Assembly (NCBI GenBank): GCA_014239555.1
Contig: JAAZYR010000008.1
Span: 81,318 to 145,317, forward strand
Source: Acidimicrobiales bacterium
GTDB lineage: Bacteria; Actinomycetota; Acidimicrobiia; Acidimicrobiales; Poriferisodalaceae
Direction of reading: 5' to 3'
Length of the DNA stretch: 64,000 nt
A program made the position numbers and the translations under genes. A model generated the notes under the pieces. That model was not told where the DNA came from. It ran no database searches and worked only from the letters and a program-made list of their open reading frames with translations. Of this stretch, positions 34,768 through 43,939 are shown in pieces (positions within the stretch are counted from its first letter, which is position 1; every line of letters begins with the position of its first letter).

Positions 34768-36336
34768 ATGAGCGAAGATAACGAAGAAGCCTTACCAGAC
34801 CCTGTAGCCGATCTTTATGAGCGGCAGCGGCGTATTCGCGAAGAGATGGGCGGAGCTGAGCGAGTTGCGCAGATGCGAGCTGACGGAACTCCAACGATTC
34901 GCGACCATATCGACGGGTTGCTCGATGAAGGGACTTTTCGCGAGTTGGGCACCCACAGCCGCTCAATGCGCCTGGAAGACCGCCACAACACCCCAGGCGA
35001 TGGGAAGGTCGGCGGTGAAGGAGAAATTGAGGGGAGATCAGTAGCTATCGGTGGAGATGACATCACGGTAAAGAAGGGCTCGAGCGCGATTGTCGGAAGT
35101 CGCCGCCTTCATCGTCTTTACGAACGGGCGATTGAACGAGGTATGCCTTACGTCTATGTCGGAGAAACCGGGGGTGGGCGAATTCCCGACCTTATCGGCG
35201 CAGAGGGAATCGCTGAGGTAGCGCCGGATCCAGAGCTAGCGCGAAGAAGGCGTCAAATACCGATGGCGACGGTCATCGTGGGGCAAAGTTTTGGAGGGTC
35301 CTCATTCCAGTCGGCATTCTCGGACTTTGTTGTCCAAGTTCGAGGGTCGGTCCTGGCGGTTACATCGCCCCGAGTTTTCGAGATTGCTACCGGCGAAATC
35401 ATCGGATTTGAAGAGCTAGGTGGTGTGGATGTTCATTCACGGATCACCGGCCAAATCGATCTCGGCGTCGAAACATTCGAAGAAAGCTATCTGGCCGTTC
35501 GCCGCTGGCTTTCCTACCTACCTCCCAACGCTTGGACACCAGCGCCTAGAAGCGAAACTAGGGCCGATCTAGAACCAGACGCATCTCTTGCGGCGATGGT
35601 GCCAGCGAAACGAACTCGCGGATATGACATGCGTAGATTTAGCGCAGCCCTTTGCGACCCCGGCTCCTTTATGGAGTTGCAGCCCGGATACGCCCGGAAT
35701 CTCACCACAGGTCTCGGCAAACTCGATGGTTTCTCAGTCGGGATCATTGGGAACAATCCGATGTTCAACGCTGGTGTTTTGGACCCGGAGTCTTGCCGCA
35801 AGGCGATCCGATTGATGTGTCTGTGTGACGCATTCAATCTCCCTGTCATCTTCTTGATGGACGTACCAGGATTCATGGTCGGTAAGGCAGTTGAGCATGA
35901 TCGGATTTTGGCTCTTGCGATTCGCTTCGTGGAAGCCTTGGGTAACATGTCGACCCCCACATTGACTGTTGTTCTTCGAAAAGGCTTCGGGCTGGCGTAC
36001 CCAGCTATGAACGGATCCGGTCTGGGATCATCAGGTCTTTATTCTTGGCCAGGCGCCGAAATTGGTTTCATGGACCCCCAAGTTGGGGTCAATGTTGCGT
36101 ACTCGGCTCGTCTCGACCAAATGGACCCAACGGAAGCAGAAATTGAGCGCGACCAGATGATTGCTGATATTTCGTTAGCGACTTCACCGTATGAGGCTGC
36201 TGGGACGCTCCGTATCGATGAAGTGATCGATCCTGCGGACACAAGACGGGTGTTAGTGAACGATCTCCGACAACTTGAAGGTCGTCGCGTTCCCGCACCA
36301 GAAGAACGACCGTTGAGCTACTGGCCCACAGTCTGA
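34768..36336 (+). CDS. Acyl-CoA carboxylase beta subunit (PccB-like carboxyltransferase)
   Basis: The carboxyltransferase half of a biotin-dependent acyl-CoA carboxylase, 522 residues. Two crotonase-like domains are seen: N-domain (about 30-265) with GKVGGEGEIEGR and GETGGGRIPDL, and C-domain (about 285-510) with GIIGNNPMFNAGVLDPESCR, FLMDVPGFMVG and RKGFGLAYPAMNG. The usual partner with biotin carboxylase and biotin carrier domains is not in the window. Propionyl-CoA is the common substrate, but branched or methylcrotonyl-type substrates are possible. It heads a plus-strand pair with the PhyH-like gene 24 bp downstream. Confidence 0.93.
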   Translation: MSEDNEEALPDPVADLYERQRRIREEMGGAERVAQMRADGTPTIRDHIDGLLDEGTFRELGTHSRSMRLEDRHNTPGDGKVGGEGEIEGRSVAIGGDDITVKKGSSAIVGSRRLHRLYERAIERGMPYVYVGETGGGRIPDLIGAEGIAEVAPDPELARRRRQIPMATVIVGQSFGGSSFQSAFSDFVVQVRGSVLAVTSPRVFEIATGEIIGFEELGGVDVHSRITGQIDLGVETFEESYLAVRRWLSYLPPNAWTPAPRSETRADLEPDASLAAMVPAKRTRGYDMRRFSAALCDPGSFMELQPGYARNLTTGLGKLDGFSVGIIGNNPMFNAGVLDPESCRKAIRLMCLCDAFNLPVIFLMDVPGFMVGKAVEHDRILALAIRFVEALGNMSTPTLTVVLRKGFGLAYPAMNGSGLGSSGLYSWPGAEIGFMDPQVGVNVAYSARLDQMDPTEAEIERDQMIADISLATSPYEAAGTLRIDEVIDPADTRRVLVNDLRQLEGRRVPAPEERPLSYWPTV

Positions 36337-36360
36337 CGAGGCGAGGTTAGAGTCGCGCAA

Positions 36361-37179
36361 ATGGACTATTACGTCACTGAAGAACAACGTGAAGCTTGTG
36401 CCAGAGATGGCGCGGTCCCGCTCCGCGGTGTCGTTGACGGCGATTGGTTAAAGGTCCTGGAGGCAGGAATCGAGCGAGATATCAACGAACCGGGCCCATT
36501 TGTGCACGGCTACGTCCCGGACAACGGAATTGGACGATTCCACGGGAACATTCGAATGTGGGAAAACGATTCCGAGATGGGAAGGTTCTGCACTAACGGG
36601 CCTCTCATCTCCCTAGCGGCCCAGTTTTTTCAGTCGTCAAAGGTCAACCTGTTTTATGACCAGCTTTTTGTTAAAGAACCGGGGACAGAGAATCGGACTC
36701 GTTGGCACAACGACTTGCCCTATTGGCCGCTAAGAGGTGCTCAAGTTATGTCGTTCTGGGTTGCCTTAGATGCAGTCACCATCGAAAGTGGCGGGCTCGA
36801 ATTCGTGAGGGGCTCACACCTTTGGGACATCTGGTATCAGCCGGAGACCTTTGGAAAAACCTCTGGCCATGGTGAGTATGAGCGGAACCCCGACTACATC
36901 GACATACCTGACATCGAAGCGACTCGCGATGACTACGAAATCATTACCTGGGATCTCGAACCTGGTGATGTCTACGCATTCCATGCGATGACGGTTCACG
37001 GAGCCGGAGGCAATTTACGTTCTGATGTGCGCCGTCGCGGCTACACCGTTCGATACTGCGGAGATGATGCGGTATATGACTCTCGTAAGGGGACCCAAGG
37101 TCATCTTCGATCGGATCAACATAGCGATGGCGACTCACTTGATAGCGATCAATTCCCCTTGGTGTGGGAATCGAACTGA
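36361..37179 (+). CDS. Phytanoyl-CoA dioxygenase (PhyH)-like protein 1
   Basis: A non-haem Fe(II)/2-oxoglutarate dioxygenase of 272 residues. The iron site is visible as RWHNDLPYW (H116, D118) and the distal H213 in MTVHGAGGN; an Arg in the following RRRGYTVRY is in the place that binds 2-oxoglutarate. LFYDQLFVKEPGT before the motif is typical of PhyH. The family hydroxylates alpha to carboxyl or CoA thioester groups and other small molecules. It ends ten bases from the convergent second CoA transferase gene. Substrate not known. Confidence 0.9.
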   Translation: MDYYVTEEQREACARDGAVPLRGVVDGDWLKVLEAGIERDINEPGPFVHGYVPDNGIGRFHGNIRMWENDSEMGRFCTNGPLISLAAQFFQSSKVNLFYDQLFVKEPGTENRTRWHNDLPYWPLRGAQVMSFWVALDAVTIESGGLEFVRGSHLWDIWYQPETFGKTSGHGEYERNPDYIDIPDIEATRDDYEIITWDLEPGDVYAFHAMTVHGAGGNLRSDVRRRGYTVRYCGDDAVYDSRKGTQGHLRSDQHSDGDSLDSDQFPLVWESN

Positions 37180-37189
37180 TTCTTCATCG

Positions 37190-39601
37190 CTACTCAAGTA
37201 CCTCAGAAGCAGCGAGATCGGCAATTTTGTCAACTGAATAGCCCAATAATTCGCTGAGTACTTCGAAGTTGTCTTCCCCCAAACAGGGCCCTCCCCGTGT
37301 CAGTACTGCCGGGGTTCGGGACATTTTTGTTCTGCACGAATGAGTCCACATCGACCCAGCGTGACTCTGTGGGACCTGGATTTGGTGCTGTCGGTGTCTC
37401 AGTTGAGGGTCGGAGTTAGTCCCAGCCGCGTCGTGGACCGGGTACGCGGCAACTCCTGCGTTTTGGAGTTCCTCAGCAGCGGAATCGTTATCTCGCGCCG
37501 AACTCCATGCAGTCACTGCCTCATCAATCAGAGCGCGCTGCTCGCGACGCTCCAACTGGTTGATACCTGTAAGGCTATCGAGGCCAATTATTGCGGCTAA
37601 CGCGGGCCAACTCTCGTCCGAACACGCGATCGCCACCCAAGAATCTTCATCTCGGGAGGAGAACGCACCATGGGGGAACATATGGGGGTCATCGTTGCCC
37701 TGCCGCTGAATGGTTCGCCCATTGACGCTTTGATCCAATATGGCTGGGGCTAGGTAATGGAGTGCGCACTCAGTTTGCGACAAGTCGATATGTTCCCCTT
37801 TTCTGGTTGTTTTTCGGTTCTCTAACGCCGCCATCAAGCTCGCGACAACGATCCGTGGCGCTAAGAAATCCGTGTAAGGGCCATACGGTCCCGCAGGCGG
37901 TCGATCAGACCAGCCCGTTAACTCGTAATAGCCAGCAATCGCGGCAGCCATGAACCCATACCCAGCGAGACGGGAGTGAGGACCTGTCTGCCCAAGTAGT
38001 GAACTGGAGAGCATTATCAGCCCTGGGTTGATTTCCGATAGGACGTCGTAGCCGTACCCCAAACGACTCATCGCGCCTGGAGCAAATGACTCCGTAACAA
38101 TGTCAGCCCATCGGACGAGGTCGAACACGATTTCCTGGGACTCAGGTTTGCTCAAATCGAGGCTGAGACTGCGTTTTCCGGCGTTGTAGACGCCGTACCC
38201 AACACTGTTGTCGGGGTGAGGGTCTTCGTTAACGAAGGGGTTGACCGTTCGCATGGTGTCGGGTCGACTTGCTGTTTCAACCTTGACTACATCAGCGCCG
38301 TAATCGCTGAGTATCCGCACCGCAGAGGGCGTTGCAATCACCCACGAGAACTCGACGACCTTCAACCCTTCGAGCGGTAACGAGTCTTTAGCTGATGGCT
38401 TCGCATCGAACTTAGGTTTTCGGTCGACAGCGACCGTTTCGTTGTGTTCACCCAGCTTGGGTGGTGAGCCTCTGAAATCGGTGGAGGTGTTTCGAAACTT
38501 CACCAATGCGCTCGGGTGCTGAGCGGTGTTTCCATTTTCTAACGGTTGGAGATCCCAAAAGTTTCGAGCATTGAGATGTTGGTAGTCCACCAGGTCGGCG
38601 ATCGTCATCGAAGGGGTGATAAGTAGATTTCGGCTTAGGGCTGCCTCCCAGAGTTGAGCTTTCGATTTCGTTGCGAGAAACTTGCCATAGGTCTCAAACG
38701 CTGCAACGAGAACACTGAAACTCACTTCCCCCGCAAATAGCTGCACGCCAATGTTGTCCCAGTCGATAGCGAGAAGGTTTTCATTAGCGGCCCCTTCGTC
38801 GTTGAGCCACTCGGTCAGGCGACGCGAAAATGGCGCAAACGCGACACCAGGCAAAATGACACAAATTGTGTATCCATCGCTACATGGAAACAACAAAGGA
38901 ATATCCATGCCGCCCAGGCTTATTCCTCCGGCGATCCGGTCCGCTGCCAATGCATTTTCCATTGGAGCAACATTCTGAGGAAAGCCAATCGTGACCGACT
39001 CTTGGGCCGAAACGTCAATGTGCTGGCCAACGCCGCTTCGGTCCCGCTCTTGCAGCGCAATCAGGCTTGCTGCCGCCGCATCGGCGGAAGCGTGCAAAAA
39101 GCTGTGCGGTAAGCCGATGCGAAGGGGAGCTCTATCTGCGTCGCCACTGGCGTACATGAATGCACTACCAGCTACCGCTGTGAGGTCAGTCCCAAGCCAA
39201 CGTGATCTCGGCCCCTCTGATCCGTAGGGTGTAATAGAAGCATGAATGAGGCCCGAATTAATTTCAGCTAGGTCCGCGTACGACAGGCCAAGCGACGAGA
39301 GATAACCCGGGTGGCAGTCTTCGAAGAGGATGTCAGCACTGGCGACTAGGGCGCGGAACTTGTCGCGATCTTTAGACGACTCAACATTTAGAGTCAGAGA
39401 ATGCTTTCCTCTGTTATATGCCCAATGAGTAAGACTGGCGTCTAAGTCGGGTTCATCGTCAACAAATGGACCCATATGTCGTGTAGCTACGCCAACTGTG
39501 GGTTCAACGGCTATTACCTCTGCTCCCAGATGCACCAGAATGTGACCAGCGAACTGACTTATGCCTCCGCAGAGATCAACTACTCGAATGTGCTCTAACA
39601 C
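37190..39601 (-). CDS. Double-domain CaiB/BaiF-type CoA transferase (paralogue 2)
   Basis: An 803-residue paralogue of the protein at 32264-34666, with the same two-domain build. The N-domain starts LEHIRVVDLCGGISQFAGHI; the C-domain starts LEGLKVVEFSWVIATPSAVR near residue 405. The catalytic Asp occurs as D578 (YTDFLAPR) in the C-domain, while the aligned N-domain segment (HSFLHASADAAAASL) has Phe there. Both paralogues end in a similar tail with LLGY and a run of Ala/Glu residues. GTG start; a small hairpin, CTCGT-TGAAT-ACGAG, lies just upstream. Acyl substrate unknown. Confidence 0.92.
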   Translation of the reverse strand: MLEHIRVVDLCGGISQFAGHILVHLGAEVIAVEPTVGVATRHMGPFVDDEPDLDASLTHWAYNRGKHSLTLNVESSKDRDKFRALVASADILFEDCHPGYLSSLGLSYADLAEINSGLIHASITPYGSEGPRSRWLGTDLTAVAGSAFMYASGDADRAPLRIGLPHSFLHASADAAAASLIALQERDRSGVGQHIDVSAQESVTIGFPQNVAPMENALAADRIAGGISLGGMDIPLLFPCSDGYTICVILPGVAFAPFSRRLTEWLNDEGAANENLLAIDWDNIGVQLFAGEVSFSVLVAAFETYGKFLATKSKAQLWEAALSRNLLITPSMTIADLVDYQHLNARNFWDLQPLENGNTAQHPSALVKFRNTSTDFRGSPPKLGEHNETVAVDRKPKFDAKPSAKDSLPLEGLKVVEFSWVIATPSAVRILSDYGADVVKVETASRPDTMRTVNPFVNEDPHPDNSVGYGVYNAGKRSLSLDLSKPESQEIVFDLVRWADIVTESFAPGAMSRLGYGYDVLSEINPGLIMLSSSLLGQTGPHSRLAGYGFMAAAIAGYYELTGWSDRPPAGPYGPYTDFLAPRIVVASLMAALENRKTTRKGEHIDLSQTECALHYLAPAILDQSVNGRTIQRQGNDDPHMFPHGAFSSRDEDSWVAIACSDESWPALAAIIGLDSLTGINQLERREQRALIDEAVTAWSSARDNDSAAEELQNAGVAAYPVHDAAGTNSDPQLRHRQHQIQVPQSHAGSMWTHSCRTKMSRTPAVLTRGGPCLGEDNFEVLSELLGYSVDKIADLAASEVLE

Positions 39602-39678
39602 TTAGCCCCCTCGTTGAATACGAGAGCTTAGAGCGGGGAAATTATTGCCGGGACATTCCGACCTTGTTCCCAGTGGTC

Positions 39679-40896
39679 TCAGGAGAGCTTCATTCGTAAA
39701 GGCTGTTGGATCGACGAAATAACTGTCCCTTCGATTGGCGGCACGAACCCGACTGGTTCGAAAGTCCGGTATCTCCCGAGTAAAGCCTTGAGAGCCAAGC
39801 GGGTCTCAAGGCGCGCTAGGTGAGCTCCCAGGCAGTGATGCAGGCCCCATCCAAAGGTCAAATGCGGATTCGGATCGCGGTCCAACTTCAGGCGGCCTGG
39901 TTCATCGAAAACATCGGGGTCGTGGTTGGCGGCTGCCACACAAAGCAAGACGTTGTCGTCCACAGCGAGCGCTTGCCCACCTCGCTCATGGGCAACCGCT
40001 ACCTTTCGGTACATGCTTCGCGTGGGTCCGAGGACCCGAAGAAGTTCCTCAAGAGCGGTATCTAATTCTCGAACTCGTAGTTCTTCGATCAGGTCAGGGC
40101 GAGTAGCCAACAAGCCCATTGTGTTCATGAGCAAAGAAGTCGTGGTTTCGTGACCTGCGAACAGAATGAGAGTGCATGCCCCGACCAACTCAAGGTCAGA
40201 TAGTTGATCGCCGGCACCACTTACTAATGCAGTCATCAGAGTTTCTGAGGGTTCAATACGTTCGCGGTCAATTAGGCGCTGAAAAAAATCACTGAACTCT
40301 CCAGCCGCCGCAGTGGCTTGTTCTGGCGCCGTGGTGTGAGGGTCGGTTGCAAACACAATGGTCGCCAAATCATCCGACCAACCTTGAAAACGATCTCTGT
40401 CGCTGGCCTCCACGCCGAGGACTGCCGCAATTGCCCACGCTGGCAATGGACCAGCGAAGTCCTCCCGGACGTCAATTACATCACCTAACCCGTCAACGAT
40501 TTCGTCGACCACTTGAGAAACCATCTCCTCAAGCGTCGCGACTCGCCTAGGCGTAAACACGTTGCGCATAGGGTCTCGAAGATGAGTGTGTAAAGGCGGA
40601 TCGCGAAAAACCATCCACCCACCCAATAGTTCTACAACCTTGGCGAAGCTCAAAGGACGGTGCGCAGCGACCCGCTCCAAAGGTGTGACCCGATCGGCCG
40701 AAAGCAGATGCCCTTCGCGGAAGGCCTCGCTGAGCTCCGTGTGACCAAGCACGACCCATGCGCGGTGAGCATCGCTCCATTGCACTGGTCCCCCGTCGCG
40801 ATAACGAGACCAATAGCTATGCGGGTCATCAATACTCGCCGGGTCGTTCAGATCTATGTCCGTCACCGCTCTTGACGGTAGCTGGAAGCGCGTCAC
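39679..40896 (-). CDS. Cytochrome P450
   Basis: A soluble bacterial P450 of about 405 residues. The I-helix has ILFAGHETTTSLL near residue 245 (Thr for O2 activation), the K-helix has LEELLRVLGPTRSMYRKV (ExxR form ELLR), and the haem loop is LTFGWGLHHCLGAHLARLE near residue 350 with the Cys ligand. MVFRDPPLHTHLRDPMRNVF is the C-helix region. GTG 40896 leaves only 29 bp to the divergent PhyH-like gene; GTG 40866 (start TDIDLNDP) is an alternative. It needs ferredoxin partners, which are not nearby. A hydroxylation role in the same catabolic route is inferred. Confidence 0.94.
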   Translation of the reverse strand: MTRFQLPSRAVTDIDLNDPASIDDPHSYWSRYRDGGPVQWSDAHRAWVVLGHTELSEAFREGHLLSADRVTPLERVAAHRPLSFAKVVELLGGWMVFRDPPLHTHLRDPMRNVFTPRRVATLEEMVSQVVDEIVDGLGDVIDVREDFAGPLPAWAIAAVLGVEASDRDRFQGWSDDLATIVFATDPHTTAPEQATAAAGEFSDFFQRLIDRERIEPSETLMTALVSGAGDQLSDLELVGACTLILFAGHETTTSLLMNTMGLLATRPDLIEELRVRELDTALEELLRVLGPTRSMYRKVAVAHERGGQALAVDDNVLLCVAAANHDPDVFDEPGRLKLDRDPNPHLTFGWGLHHCLGAHLARLETRLALKALLGRYRTFEPVGFVPPIEGTVISSIQQPLRMKLS

Positions 40897-40925
40897 CTAT
40901 GCCGATCAGCGAATAACCTCATGAC

Positions 40926-41759
40926 ATGGGAAAGGTTTTTACCGAAGAGCAAATCAGGCAATACGAGGCCGACGGGTGGGTGTCTCCAGTCGACCTTCTC
41001 ACCTCAGAGCAAGCTGATAAGTGTCGAAACCAACTAGAGGCCTGGGAGTTGCTTCGTGGCGGTTCCATACCCACGCACGAACGGTCGGGGTCACACATCT
41101 TGTTCCCGTGGATTGATCAACTGATGCGCGCTGAGAGAATCTTGGATGCAGTTGAGGATCTGATCGGCCCAAACATTCTCTGTTGGAACTCAGTGTTCTG
41201 GATAAAAGAAGCGCAAAGCTCTAGCTACGTGGGCTGGCATCAAGATCTCCAATATTGGGGCTTGTCTAATTCTGATGTGGTGTCGATCTGGATAGCACTC
41301 TCGAACGCGAGCGAGGATGCAGGCTGTATGAACGTAATTCCTGGCAGTCACAAGGAGACCATTGAGCACGCCGAAACCTACGCGAAGAACAATCTCCTGA
41401 GTCGAGGCCAAGAACTTGAGATCGACATTTCGCAACGTGAAACGGTTCCAATGGCGCTGAAAGCCGGACAGGTTTCGTTCCACAACGTTCGAACGGCTCA
41501 TGGGTCGGGACCAAACAAAACGAATGACCGACGAATTGGGCTGTCCTTTCACTACATGCCACCACACACCGAACAAACACTTAGCGAGTGGGATTGTGCC
41601 TCGTTAGTGCGTGGCACAGATCAATACGGACATTTTGAGCATTGCCCCCAGCCCTCGGCTGACTTAGAGGCAAATGCCGTGGACTTTCATAAACGTGCCT
41701 CTGATGCCATGAGAGAAATCATTTACAAAGGCTCGAGCACTGACAGGCGAACCCTGTAG
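40926..41759 (+). CDS. Phytanoyl-CoA dioxygenase (PhyH)-like protein 2
   Basis: A second Fe(II)/2-oxoglutarate dioxygenase, 277 residues, with GWHQDLQYWG (H105, D107) and distal H192 in RTAHGSGPN, followed by RRIGLSFHYMPP containing the likely 2-oxoglutarate Arg. It is only distantly similar to the copy at 36361, so the two probably act on different substrates. Divergent from the P450 with a 29-bp gap. The next gene (VOC protein) is in the same frame after a TAG stop and ten bases, but there is no sign of readthrough. Confidence 0.9.
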   Translation: MGKVFTEEQIRQYEADGWVSPVDLLTSEQADKCRNQLEAWELLRGGSIPTHERSGSHILFPWIDQLMRAERILDAVEDLIGPNILCWNSVFWIKEAQSSSYVGWHQDLQYWGLSNSDVVSIWIALSNASEDAGCMNVIPGSHKETIEHAETYAKNNLLSRGQELEIDISQRETVPMALKAGQVSFHNVRTAHGSGPNKTNDRRIGLSFHYMPPHTEQTLSEWDCASLVRGTDQYGHFEHCPQPSADLEANAVDFHKRASDAMREIIYKGSSTDRRTL

Positions 41760-41768
41760 GTATTGGTG

Positions 41769-42170
41769 ATGCTTGACCTTCATCACATTCATATCTTCGC
41801 TTCAGATGCATCCGTCACCGTTGAGTGGTGGGAAAGAAATCTCGGGGCAGTAGTGAGCCACGACGGTGATTTCGGTGGCTCCCGAAACATCTTCATGAAA
41901 GTCGGGCAGGGGCGCCTCAACATTTATGACCAACGACCGCGCGGTGATTCCACCGGTGCCTACCACCACATAGGAATACGGGTAGAAAATCTCAAAGATT
42001 TGCGAGACCGGATGGCGTCCAACGGAGTTGAGTTCAGATCCGACATTAGAGAGTTCGGTAATTGGCGCTACTTAATGTGCGCCGCCCCTGACCAGGTTCT
42101 GTTGGAGCTCTTTGAAATCGACATTGACGATATGCCGGCAAATCTCGCTGAATTCTTCAATCTCGGCTAA
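41769..42170 (+). CDS. VOC/glyoxalase-family protein
   Basis: A 133-residue VOC protein. LDLHHIHIFASD at the N-terminus supplies a His, YHHIGIRVENL near residue 62 a second His, and LLELFEID near residue 117 a Glu, so three metal ligands are in their usual places and it is probably an active metalloenzyme. Relatives include glyoxalase, epimerase and extradiol dioxygenase-like members. ATG 41769 is preceded by in-frame TTG and GTG codons, but the ATG gives the best family start. It is part of a run with the PhyH-like and DUF3237 genes. Confidence 0.87.
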   Translation: MLDLHHIHIFASDASVTVEWWERNLGAVVSHDGDFGGSRNIFMKVGQGRLNIYDQRPRGDSTGAYHHIGIRVENLKDLRDRMASNGVEFRSDIREFGNWRYLMCAAPDQVLLELFEIDIDDMPANLAEFFNLG

Positions 42171-42181
42171 TGGGACCATGA

Positions 42182-42631
42182 ATGTGTCAGGCTTGCGCTA
42201 TGGCAACTGAACATCTTGAGGTAGAACACCTCTTTACGTTGGATCTACAGGTCGCAGAAGGGGTACAAGTTGTAAAGGGTGGGCCCCACGGCACTCGCAT
42301 AATTGCCGAGGTTCTGGGTGGTTCCTTTACCGGCGAACGAATGAGCGGGCGCGTGGTATCTCCCGGTGGTGACTGGGTGACTGCCCGAAGCGATCGAAGC
42401 CTCCAACTTGACGTTCGGCTGACTTTAATAACTGACGACGATGCAGTCATCTTGATGCAGTACAAAGGCATAGGAGACCCCAATCTCGGAGTTGCTCGAT
42501 CGGCCCCTCAATTTGAAACCGGTGATGATCGCTACGGTTGGATCAACAACGTTCAGGGAGTCGGGGTAGGAAGATTGCATCCCGGAGGCGGCGTTACTTA
42601 CGAAGTTTACGCGCTTACCCAAATGCCTTAA
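42182..42631 (+). CDS. DUF3237-family protein
   Basis: A 149-residue beta-rich protein of the DUF3237 family. EHLFTLDLQVAEG, IIAEVLGGSFTGERMSGRV near residue 40 and GDWVTARSDRSLQLDVRLTL near residue 62 are typical. Its function is unknown; members occur with aromatic and steroid catabolism genes. ATG 42182 or ATG 42200 (starting ATEHLEVEH) are both possible. The 3' end overlaps the convergent MFS gene by four bases. Confidence 0.82.
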   Translation: MCQACAMATEHLEVEHLFTLDLQVAEGVQVVKGGPHGTRIIAEVLGGSFTGERMSGRVVSPGGDWVTARSDRSLQLDVRLTLITDDDAVILMQYKGIGDPNLGVARSAPQFETGDDRYGWINNVQGVGVGRLHPGGGVTYEVYALTQMP

Positions 42632-43899
42632 CGGCGAGAGACCATCCAAACAGTTGGCTGAGATAAGAAGGAACGAGCGACTATTTCAGATGGTGTGCCA
42701 TCGCCAAGTCGCCAAAGCGGAAGAACGGCGAGAGTTGCGGCCGACGACACAAGGATCGCTGCAACTATGGCGACGGTGTAAGAGCCAGTGGCATCGATTA
42801 CTGCCCCAGCGCTGATTGGCCCGATGAGAGCACCGACACCAGCCGAGGTGTATTGAACTCCGAGAATGCCACCTAAACCCTCCAGACCGAAGATGCCTGC
42901 TGATGCAACTGGACTTAGCGCGACGAACCCCCCGTAGCCCACGCCCAACAAAGCGGCGAAGAGAAGCAGCAGAAAGTAGTTGGACCCGGCGACAAGCCAA
43001 ACTGCGTATGAAATGGGTTGGATACCGAAGGACATGATGACCAACGGCAGCACGCCAAAGCGCATCCCAAGGACGCCGAGCCCAAGTCGACCAATAACGC
43101 TGCCCAACCCGAGCGAAGTGATGAGGAACGCGGCAGTGCTGGACGCAATACCTTGCTCCTTGGCGTATTGCACCAAGAAGACAAAGGGAACAAACAAGGC
43201 AACTGACATCAAGAACCCAGCGAAGTAGAGGCGCCAAAATTCGGATCTTCGCACTGCTTGTCTTGCCGCCAAGATGCTTGCTGCGACTGAAGCGGGAGGG
43301 GTAGGAGGCCTAAAGCAAGCTAACGCCACGACCCCGTACACGATTACGCTGCCAATCCCCATCAACTCAAAAGCATTGCGCCATCCTGCAGTTCGGATGA
43401 GCCACTCTGCTACGGGAACCAAGATCAGAGTCCCAAGCCCAATGCCTACAGTGTTAATACCCAGAGCGACGGTCCGATGTTTCTCGAACCACGCACCGGT
43501 CGCAACGCTGAGCGGAACTAGGTAGCAACCAATTCCCAAACCGACGCCGAGCCCATAGACCACAATGCCAGTAACCAGCGACTCGACCTGAGCGGTGAAC
43601 CACAATCCTCCACCCATTAGGAACGCGCCGAGAGCGACGAGCCGGCGAGCGCCGAAACGATCGGCTAAAGGACCAGCGACGATTCCAACCGCGAAAAACA
43701 GAAATGTTGTAACCGAAAAGAACGCAGCGATACCAGATAGGCCAGCGTCGAATTCATTAGCCATTTGTTCCAAAGCAGTTGCGAAGGCGTAGAAGACCCC
43801 AAATGTCCACGTGTTAATCGCGCAACCTGCGAATGCGACGACCCAGCCCCGGCCACTATCTAGCTGGTGCGTGCCGGACATCGAATCACCATAGGGCAC
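42628..43899 (-). CDS. MFS transporter, oxalate/formate- or monocarboxylate-type
   Basis: A 12-helix major facilitator protein of about 423 residues. The loop between helices 2 and 3 has GPLADRFGARRLVALG, a version of the MFS motif, and GRLGLGVLGMRFG lies in the second half. WVVAFAGCAINTWTFGVFYAF at the start (read as two parts) resembles OFA/MCT-type carboxylate carriers. ATG 43884 (SGTHQLDSGRGW) is an alternative start. Likely imports or exports an organic acid used by the neighbouring catabolic enzymes. Divergent from the F420-type oxidoreductase. Confidence 0.9.
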   Translation of the reverse strand: MPYGDSMSGTHQLDSGRGWVVAFAGCAINTWTFGVFYAFATALEQMANEFDAGLSGIAAFFSVTTFLFFAVGIVAGPLADRFGARRLVALGAFLMGGGLWFTAQVESLVTGIVVYGLGVGLGIGCYLVPLSVATGAWFEKHRTVALGINTVGIGLGTLILVPVAEWLIRTAGWRNAFELMGIGSVIVYGVVALACFRPPTPPASVAASILAARQAVRRSEFWRLYFAGFLMSVALFVPFVFLVQYAKEQGIASSTAAFLITSLGLGSVIGRLGLGVLGMRFGVLPLVIMSFGIQPISYAVWLVAGSNYFLLLLFAALLGVGYGGFVALSPVASAGIFGLEGLGGILGVQYTSAGVGALIGPISAGAVIDATGSYTVAIVAAILVSSAATLAVLPLWRLGDGTPSEIVARSFLSQPTVWMVSRR

Positions 43900-43939
43900 T
43901 ATTTAATATTTGAGATGGTGTTCGTGACAGGATGACGAG

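Noticed and set aside
41757..41771. Same-frame PhyH-like and VOC genes as a readthrough fusion
   Set aside because: The stop is TAG, a normal start follows, and both proteins have their usual lengths.
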